18,438 nt of DNA from JBPCRW01 sp050996405 (GTDB lineage: Bacteria > Acidobacteriota > Blastocatellia > Pyrinomonadales > Pyrinomonadaceae): NCBI GenBank assembly GCA_050996405.1, contig JBPCRW010000087.1, positions 1-18,438 on the forward strand, written 5' to 3'. This document shows, piece by piece, positions 14,245 to 18,438 of this stretch; position 1 is the first letter of the stretch; each line of letters begins with the position of its first letter. A program made the position numbers and the translations under genes. The notes below the pieces were generated by a model. That model made no database searches. It saw only the letters and a program-made list of their open reading frames with translations, and was not told where the DNA came from.

Positions 14245-14260
14245 CGATAAAACTTTATCG
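14245..14260. promoter_or_regulatory. Perfect inverted repeat in the 5' leader (possible operator)
   Basis: CGATAAA-AC-TTTATCG is a 7+7 perfect palindrome between the promoter at 14273-14301 and the ribosome site of the 14220 gene. As DNA it could be an operator just after the transcription start. As RNA it would be a hairpin with a two-base loop, which is unfavourable unless the closing pairs open. Confidence 0.4.
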
Positions 14261-14272
14261 CCGAAACATTTT

Positions 14273-14301
14273 AATATATTCTCAACTCCGAAATTTGCCA
14301 A
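14273..14301 (-). promoter_or_regulatory. Sigma-70-type promoter of the PEGA/OmpA-like gene
   Basis: On the minus strand TTGGCA (14301-14296) and TATATT (14278-14273) are separated by exactly 17 bases. The predicted start is near 14266, giving a leader of about 45 bases with a good ribosome site. Confidence 0.6.
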
Positions 14302-14323
14302 TTTTATTTCTAGCAAACGAGTT

Positions 14324-15085
14324 TTAATTTTCATCCGTCGAATCTTCCTTTCGGCGCAGACGCTTGCGCGCGGCAAATCCGATACCGGCTAAACCTGTTC
14401 CGAACAGCAGAATCGTAACCGGCTCAGGCGTTGGAGTTGGAGTCGGAGTCATCGGCGGTGTCGGTGTCATTGGCGGTGTCGGTGTCACCGTCGGCGTTGG
14501 AGTCGGCGTATTTGGCGGCGTTGGCGTTGGTGTCATCGGCGGCGTAGGAGTCGGCGTATTCGTCGGAGTCGGGGTCGGTGACATCGGCGGTGTCGGTGTC
14601 GGCGTTTCCGTCGGAGTTGGCGTAGTTGTCGGAGTCACCGTCGGAGTCATCGAAGGCGTATTGGTCGGCGTATTGGTCGGCGTTGGAGTTGGCGTTTCGT
14701 CATGATGATGAATCAGAAAGAAAAGCGGAATTGCCGCCAGTCCGAGCAAAGCATATTTCGGAAATCCGCCGCCGCCGACCGGCGGTTGAACGCAGTCGCA
14801 AGCATCGTCTTCGACAATATCCGAGCGTGTTTCGACAATTACGCGCCCGTCCTGCTGCGGCGCGGCGGTTTTCTTCGTATCATCGTCGTCGCCGCTTACT
14901 GCCGTATCGTCGCCCGCTAAACGCAGTTGTGTAAAATCTCCAGTGCGGGCTTTGCCGGATTTGGCTGTCACGACCTGCACGACTTGCGAAAAACGAATCG
15001 GCGCGGCATTGACCGAAATGTTCATCAACCATATCGAACATAAACTTAACGCCGAGAGTAGTATTCTAAATTTCTTACTTTTCAT
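14324..15085 (-). CDS. PEP-CTERM surface protein with Thr-Pro stalk
   Basis: The 253-residue protein has a signal peptide (RILLSALSLCSIWLMNISVN, cleavage near NAA). A polar, Asp-rich segment follows (GDDDDT, 66-70; EDDACDC, 92-98). A hydrophobic stretch, YALLGLAAIPLFFLIHHH (111-128), could span the membrane. A Thr-Pro stalk fills about 90 residues (131-220). The C-terminus has the PEP-CTERM sorting signal: PEP near 220-222, a hydrophobic helix (VTILLFGTGLAGIGF) and a basic tail (ARKRLRRK). Exosortase recognises such signals and processes the protein for the surface or exopolysaccharide layer; Thr-Pro stalks are often O-glycosylated. No exosortase gene lies in this window. It precedes the PEGA/OmpA-like gene on the same strand, but that gene has its own promoter. 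The two hydrophobic segments plus the signal peptide are an unusual combination for this class. Confidence 0.8.
   Translation of the reverse strand: MKSKKFRILLSALSLCSIWLMNISVNAAPIRFSQVVQVVTAKSGKARTGDFTQLRLAGDDTAVSGDDDDTKKTAAPQQDGRVIVETRSDIVEDDACDCVQPPVGGGGFPKYALLGLAAIPLFFLIHHHDETPTPTPTNTPTNTPSMTPTVTPTTTPTPTETPTPTPPMSPTPTPTNTPTPTPPMTPTPTPPNTPTPTPTVTPTPPMTPTPPMTPTPTPTPEPVTILLFGTGLAGIGFAARKRLRRKEDSTDEN
14426..14695 (-). repeat. Degenerate 6/12-base tandem repeat encoding the Thr-Pro stalk
   Basis: The coding strand is a run of ACN-CCN codon pairs with interspersed Asn, Met, Ser, Val and Glu (for example NTPTPTPPMTPTPT). It covers residues 131-220. Such repeats vary in copy number between strains and give long false open frames on the opposite strand. 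Confidence 0.8.
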
Positions 15086-15139
15086 CGCTCTTTTAACCTG
15101 ACAGAAACTTTTCTTATTTAATTTATAACTTTACGATTA

Positions 15140-15160
15140 CAAATCTTTTCCAGAGATTTG
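15140..15160. promoter_or_regulatory. Inverted repeat upstream of the PEP-CTERM gene
   Basis: CAAATCT and AGATTTG flank a seven-base spacer, 55 bases above the start codon at 15085. Further up on the minus strand lies an AT-rich stretch with TTATATT (near 15194-15200) that may hold a -10 element, but I cannot fix a good -35. The repeat may be an operator or a leader hairpin. Confidence 0.3.
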
Positions 15161-15352
15161 CGAATCGAATTTCGGTCGAGAGTAGTGTCGCAAAATATAA
15201 CAAATTTTTTTGTAAAATGCACGCTTTTTTTCTGCAAATAGTTAAAAAATTTATTTTCCGCTTTTGCTTCCGACCATTTTAGATTGGTCACTCAACGAAA
15301 AGGAAGTTGTAATCGCGGGCATTTTCCAGAAATTGTTTAAACTTTTTTCCGT

Positions 15353-15473
15353 CCGGCGGCGATTTTGCCCGTTAAAAAGAACGCGCCGCCGGAAAATTAA
15401 TGTCAATTACGGAGAATTTAGTATTTTTTTCCGTAACTATCATTTGGCTGTGAGCCAAAATCCGGCGGCGCGT
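15353..15473 (-). terminator. Branched GC-stem structure after pnp (terminator or structured RNA)
   Basis: In the RNA after pnp, ACGCGCCGCCGG (15473-15462) pairs perfectly with CCGGCGGCGCGT (15392-15381) and is followed by TCTTTTT. The enclosed sequence holds two more perfect hairpins, TTTGGCT/AGCCAAA (15459-15443) and TTACGGA/TCCGTAA (15436-15407), giving a three-way junction. A third GC arm, CGCCGCCGG (15361-15353), can compete for the central arm. This accounts for much of the 407-base gene-free gap 15086-15492; 15161-15352 shows nothing else I can name. Confidence 0.55.
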
Positions 15474-15492
15474 TTATTTTGCTGCGAAAGTT

Positions 15493-17613
15493 TTAATTGC
15501 TTTCGGCTGACTGCGCTTTTTCTTCCTTCAGCACGGCTTTGCGCGAAAGTTTGATTTTATTGCCTTCCTTGCCGATGCATTTGACCATAATCTGCTGACC
15601 TTCCTTGAGTTCGTCGCGCACGTCTTTGACGCGGCGGTCTGAAATTTCGGAAATGTGCAGCAGCCCGTCGAGTCCCGGCATAATTTCGAAAAACGCGCCG
15701 AAATCAACGATCCGCGAAACCGTTCCGAGATAGGTTTGACCAATTTCGGCTTCGGCGGTAATCGCGCGGATGCGGGCAATCGCGGCTTGCGCGGCTTCGC
15801 CGTCAGCACTCGCAATTGAAATTGTGCCGTCGTCGGCAATATCAATTTTCGCCCCTGTTTCTTCAGTAATCGAACGAATTATCGCTCCGCCTTTACCAAT
15901 CACGTCGCGGATTTTATCGGGGTTAATTTGAATCGTGATGATGCGCGGCGCGTATTTCGAGATGTCTTGACGGGGTTCGGCGATTGTTTCCGTCATAATT
16001 CCCAAAATATGCAGACGACCTTTTTTCGCCTGTTCCAACGCTTCACTTAAAATCATCGAGTTGATGCCGCCGATTTTGATGTCCATCTGCAAGGCTGTGA
16101 TGCCGTCGGCAGTTCCCGTAACTTTGAAATCCATATCGCCGTAGTGGTCTTCCGCGCCCGCAATGTCGGACAAAATCGCGTAACGATTGCCTTCCATCAC
16201 CAAGCCCATCGCCACGCCCGCGACAGGTTTTTTTATCGGAACGCCCGCATCCATTAAGCTGAGGCAGCCGCCGCAAACCGATGCCATCGAACTCGAACCA
16301 TTTGATTCGGTGATGTCAGAGACGATGCGAATCGTGTAGGGAAAATCCGCTTCAGACGGTAAAATGGCTTCGATTGCCCGCCGCGCCAAATTTCCGTGAC
16401 CGATTTCTCGACGACTTGAGCCGCCGACTCTGCCTGTTTCGCCGACCGAATACGGCGGGAAATTATAATGCAGCATAAAGCGGCGTTTGGTTTCGCCTTT
16501 TTCGAGATCGTCCATAAACTGCTCGTCCATCTTTGTTCCCAAAGTCGTCGAAACAATCGCCTGCGTTTCGCCGCGCGTGAAAAGCGATGAGCCGTGAACT
16601 CTGGGCAGCCAGCCGACTTCGCACGAAATCGGGCGGATTTCCGAAAACCTGCGCCCGTCGGGACGGCGGCGATTTCCCAAAATATCTTCGCGGAAAATCT
16701 TTTCCTTTAAATGCGAAAAAACTTTTCCAGCCATCGCGCGTTGTTCCGCGTCTTCGCCGTAGCTGTCGACGACTTCTTTTTTAAGCTGGTCAACCGCCGC
16801 GTAACTTGAGATTTTATCCTGTTTCGTCGTGTCGAGAGCTTCACGCAATTGCTGCTCGTATTTACTTTCAATATCAGTAATAAACTGTTCGTTAAGCGGC
16901 GGCACGGTAAATTCGCGCTTGGTGATTTCCAGAGCTTTGCCGAGTTCCTTCTGCCATAAACAGAGGCGTTTGATTTCCTTATGAGCGAGCATCAGAGCCT
17001 CGACCATAATTTTTTCTTCGACTTCTTTAGCTTCGCATTCGACCATCACGATGGCTTCTTCCGTTCCGGCGACAATCAAATTTAATTCGGATTCGCGGCG
17101 TTGGTCATACGTCGGATTAACGATATATTTGCCGTCAACCAGACCGATGCGAACGCCCGCAATCGGATTTTCAAACGGAATATCCGACAAATACAGTGCA
17201 AGGGACGCGCCCGTAATCGTGCAAACATCCGGGTCATTGTCCGAATCGGCGGAAATAACCGTGCCGATAACCTGCGTTTCAAATCTGTAATTGTCGGGAA
17301 ACAGCGGACGAACCGGACGGTCAATCAAACGGCAGGTCAAAGTTTCTTTTTCCGAAGGGCGACCTTCGCGGCGGAAATAATTTCCCGGAATGCGCCCGGC
17401 GGAGTAAGTGGATTCACGATATTCAACCGTCAGCGGAAAGAAATCCAATCCTTCCTTGGCGGTGTGCGCGCTGACGGCGGTTACTAAAACCATCGTTTCG
17501 CCGTAGGTGACGACGACCGCGCCGTCGGCTTGTTTGGCGATTTTGCCCGTTTCGACGGTAAAATCTTTATCGCCTAATTTTATAGTTTCTTTCAAATATT
17601 TTTTCTGTGGCAT
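15493..17613 (-). CDS. pnp: Polyribonucleotide nucleotidyltransferase (PNPase)
   Basis: The 706-residue PNPase degrades RNA 3' to 5' using phosphate, as a cytosolic trimer and degradosome component. Two RNase PH domains are complete: the first has GRIPGNYFRREGRPSEKETL and CRLIDRPVRPLFP; the second has RGETQAIVSTTLGT, NFPPYSVGETGRVGGSSRRE, SNGSSSMASVCGG, and the catalytic acidic stretch SDIAGAEDHYGDMDFKVTGT. A KH domain begins near 558 with the GKGG loop at 573-576. An S1 domain spans about 625-695 (GTVSRIVDFGAFFEIMPG). The length is normal. ATG 17613 is preceded by TGAGGA at good spacing. It lies downstream of rpsO, the common bacterial order, but with 349 bases of repeats and a terminator between. 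I see no RNase III-type leader hairpin next to the start beyond the repeat hairpin. Confidence 0.97.
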   Translation of the reverse strand: MPQKKYLKETIKLGDKDFTVETGKIAKQADGAVVVTYGETMVLVTAVSAHTAKEGLDFFPLTVEYRESTYSAGRIPGNYFRREGRPSEKETLTCRLIDRPVRPLFPDNYRFETQVIGTVISADSDNDPDVCTITGASLALYLSDIPFENPIAGVRIGLVDGKYIVNPTYDQRRESELNLIVAGTEEAIVMVECEAKEVEEKIMVEALMLAHKEIKRLCLWQKELGKALEITKREFTVPPLNEQFITDIESKYEQQLREALDTTKQDKISSYAAVDQLKKEVVDSYGEDAEQRAMAGKVFSHLKEKIFREDILGNRRRPDGRRFSEIRPISCEVGWLPRVHGSSLFTRGETQAIVSTTLGTKMDEQFMDDLEKGETKRRFMLHYNFPPYSVGETGRVGGSSRREIGHGNLARRAIEAILPSEADFPYTIRIVSDITESNGSSSMASVCGGCLSLMDAGVPIKKPVAGVAMGLVMEGNRYAILSDIAGAEDHYGDMDFKVTGTADGITALQMDIKIGGINSMILSEALEQAKKGRLHILGIMTETIAEPRQDISKYAPRIITIQINPDKIRDVIGKGGAIIRSITEETGAKIDIADDGTISIASADGEAAQAAIARIRAITAEAEIGQTYLGTVSRIVDFGAFFEIMPGLDGLLHISEISDRRVKDVRDELKEGQQIMVKCIGKEGNKIKLSRKAVLKEEKAQSAESN

Positions 17614-17629
17614 TTTTTCCTCATTTTAT

Positions 17630-17697
17630 AGACCTTTGATTTTTGAACTTCGAGTTTCGAGGAAAATCTATTTCTAAGGTCTCCAGTTCAAAGGTCT
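17630..17697. repeat. TTCAAAG-type heptamer hairpin upstream of pnp
   Basis: AGACCTTTGA (17630-17639) and TCAAAGGTCT (17688-17697) form a 10-base inverted repeat. Next to the left arm the period-7 series CTTTGAT, TTTTGAA, CTTCGAG, TTTCGAG runs from 17634 to 17661. It would form a hairpin in the pnp leader. Confidence 0.6.
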
Positions 17698-17700
17698 CGT

Positions 17701-17750
17701 TCGATAAACAAAAACGACAGAAGCCTTAGGTCGTGAACTCCTGCCGTTTT
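17701..17750 (-). terminator. Rho-independent terminator between rpsO and pnp
   Basis: On the minus strand AAAACGGCAG (17750-17741) pairs with CTGTCGTTTT (17720-17711), with one G-U pair and a 20-base loop. A T-rich tail (TTTTTGTTT) follows. It lies about 210 bases after the rpsO stop and so may partly uncouple pnp from rpsO. Confidence 0.6.
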
Positions 17751-17824
17751 CGGATTTTCCTATTTACGATAATTCTCACATTGCGCGTCGGCTATTTGCG
17801 CTGTCACGTTCAGCATCCGGCGGC

Positions 17825-17843
17825 AAATTCTTCGAGAGAATTT
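17825..17843. other. Small inverted repeat in the rpsO-pnp gap
   Basis: AAATTCT and AGAATTT flank TCGAG. The surrounding interval 17751-17876 contains no gene, tRNA or further structure that I can support. Confidence 0.3.
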
Positions 17844-17876
17844 TGTTGATTTAATGACTCGAAGCAGCCAGTTTTT

Positions 17877-17965
17877 TAACTAAAAACTAATAGTGAAAAG
17901 TGAAAAGTTATTTTGAAAAAGTTTCCTCAACTTTTTCACTTTTAGTTTTTCACCTTTAGTTTTTA
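17877..17965. repeat. GTGAAAA-type heptamer inverted repeat overlapping the rpsO stop
   Basis: The left arm contains GTGAAAA twice in tandem (17893-17906) after a TAAAAACTAA stretch. The right arm is ACTTTTT, CACTTTT, AGTTTTT, CACCTTT, AGTTTTT (17930-17964). The arms are complementary apart from one missing heptamer on the left. The rpsO stop codon (17965-17963) lies in the last unit, so the array begins right at the gene end. Confidence 0.75.
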
Positions 17966-18232
17966 CCTGCGTAGTCCTAATCTCTGAACCATTTCGTGGT
18001 ATTGTTCGATGTCGGTGCGTTTCAGATAATTAAGATGCTTGCGGCGCATCGAGACCATTTTTAATAATCCGCGCCGCGAGTGATTATCTTTTTTGTGAAC
18101 TTTGAAATGTTCGGTGAATTCGTTGATACGCTGCGTCAACAGCGCGACCTGCACCTGCGACGAACCCGTGTCGCCCGCGTGTGTTCTATAGTCGCCGACG
18201 ATTTTTTCCTTTAAATCTTTACCCGTTGCCAT
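17963..18232 (-). CDS. rpsO: 30S ribosomal protein S15
   Basis: The 89-residue S15 binds the central domain of 16S rRNA early in 30S assembly. The whole length matches the family: THAGDTGSSQVQVALLTQRI, NEFTEHFKVHKKDNHSRRGL, and the C-terminal LKMVSMRRKHLNYLKRTD then RLGLRR. The His-Ser-Arg-Arg-Gly segment and the HxKDxHSR-type core are the rRNA-contact regions. ATG 18232 has an unusually distant purine site (AAGGAG at 18256-18251, 18 bases away). That might mean a structured leader like those through which S15 represses itself in some bacteria; I could not establish the fold. pnp follows downstream and a biotin carboxylase-like gene ends upstream. Confidence 0.97.
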   Translation of the reverse strand: MATGKDLKEKIVGDYRTHAGDTGSSQVQVALLTQRINEFTEHFKVHKKDNHSRRGLLKMVSMRRKHLNYLKRTDIEQYHEMVQRLGLRR

Positions 18233-18285
18233 AACTTCTAAAAATGGTCTCTCCTTGCTCGCAGTCGTAACCGCAAAAATTTAAT

Positions 18286-18358
18286 GAATAATTGATAATT
18301 GAAAATGAATAATTTAAAACTATTCTTCTGCATTATCCATTATCCATTATCCATTATC
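18286..18358. repeat. CATTATC/GAATAAT heptamer inverted repeat upstream of rpsO
   Basis: The left arm is GAATAAT, TGATAAT, TGAAAAT, GAATAAT (18286-18313). The right arm is four exact tandem copies of CATTATC (18331-18358). The arms are imperfectly complementary around a 17-base loop. The element lies between the upstream stop at 18362 and rpsO. Confidence 0.85.
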
Positions 18359-18361
18359 AAC

Positions 18362-18438
18362 TTACTGTTGAAATTCTTCCATAAACTTGGTCGAGAAATC
18401 TCCCTTTTGAAATTTCTCGTCGTTCATAATTTTCAAGT
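18362..18438 (-). CDS. Biotin carboxylase-like protein, C-terminal end only
   Basis: Only the last 24 complete codons are in the window, ending at TAA 18364-18362. They read LKIMNDEKFQKGDFSTKFME and then EFQQ. This resembles the end of biotin carboxylase subunits of acetyl-CoA, propionyl-CoA or pyruvate carboxylases, which finish with an Ile-Met/Leu, Asp, Phe, (K/S)GDF-x-T-K/H-F pattern. The frame is open to the window edge. Which carboxylase it is cannot be decided from so little. The gene is on the same strand as rpsO and pnp, separated from rpsO by 129 bases of heptamer repeat and leader. Confidence 0.55.
   Translation of the reverse strand, partial: LKIMNDEKFQKGDFSTKFMEEFQQ

Noticed and set aside
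14364..14705. A plus-strand open frame rich in Gly-Val (GVGVGVIGG-type)
   Set aside because: It is the complement of the Thr-Pro codon repeat of the PEP-CTERM gene. It has no ribosome site and no independent support.
17751..17876. Possible small RNA or tRNA in the rpsO-pnp gap
   Set aside because: No cloverleaf or promoter-terminator pair could be built. Only one short inverted repeat is present.
18286..18358. Regularly repeated CATTATC units considered as a CRISPR-like array
   Set aside because: The unit is seven bases with no spacers, and the arms are inverted. It is a simple heptamer repeat.

Overview
The window looks like a chromosomal segment of a free-living Gram-negative bacterium of moderate GC. 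My best guess is Acidobacteriota (Blastocatellia/Pyrinomonadaceae type). This rests on a fused AroD-AroE enzyme, a PEP-CTERM surface protein, short Pro/Lys-rich secreted proteins, a DUF5678/retropepsin gene pair, and dispersed heptanucleotide repeats that also invade coding sequence. The taxonomy is inference.

Layout. 1-966 is the right-hand part of a decayed IS3-family insertion sequence (minus strand) with several frameshifts, cut off by the window edge. 1073-1321 (minus) is a tiny secreted Pro/Lys-rich protein. 1611-3922 (plus) holds a TspO-like membrane protein overlapping by 4 bases a bifunctional 3-dehydroquinate dehydratase/shikimate dehydrogenase. 3998-4761 (plus) is a tightly coupled pair: a small DUF5678-like protein and a single-domain retropepsin-like aspartic protease. 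4861-5676 (minus) is an exported DUF1223 thioredoxin-like protein, and uvrA (5802-8636, plus) diverges from it. A minus-strand block follows: MFS exporter then DUF2695 protein (10219 down to 8638), and glyS then cca (13172 down to 10312). Then come two cell-envelope genes (PEP-CTERM Thr-Pro protein, 15085-14324; PEGA/OmpA-like protein, 14220-13270). Last are rpsO and pnp (18232 down to 15493), and the C-terminal end of a biotin carboxylase-like gene at the right edge.

The named genes are mostly housekeeping: aromatic amino acid synthesis, nucleotide excision repair, tRNA charging and CCA addition, ribosome assembly and RNA decay. The accessory interest lies between and inside them. Period-7 repeats (TTCAAAG, GTGAAAA, CATTATC and GTAAATG types) build hairpins around rpsO, pnp and glyS, and the TTCAAAG type is embedded in frame in both aroDE and uvrA. 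Period-9 ATCCTG-type inverted repeats sit on both sides of cca. A branched, GC-stemmed structure with two alternative partners for its central arm follows pnp. The retropepsin/DUF5678 pair is the best candidate for an undescribed protein system.
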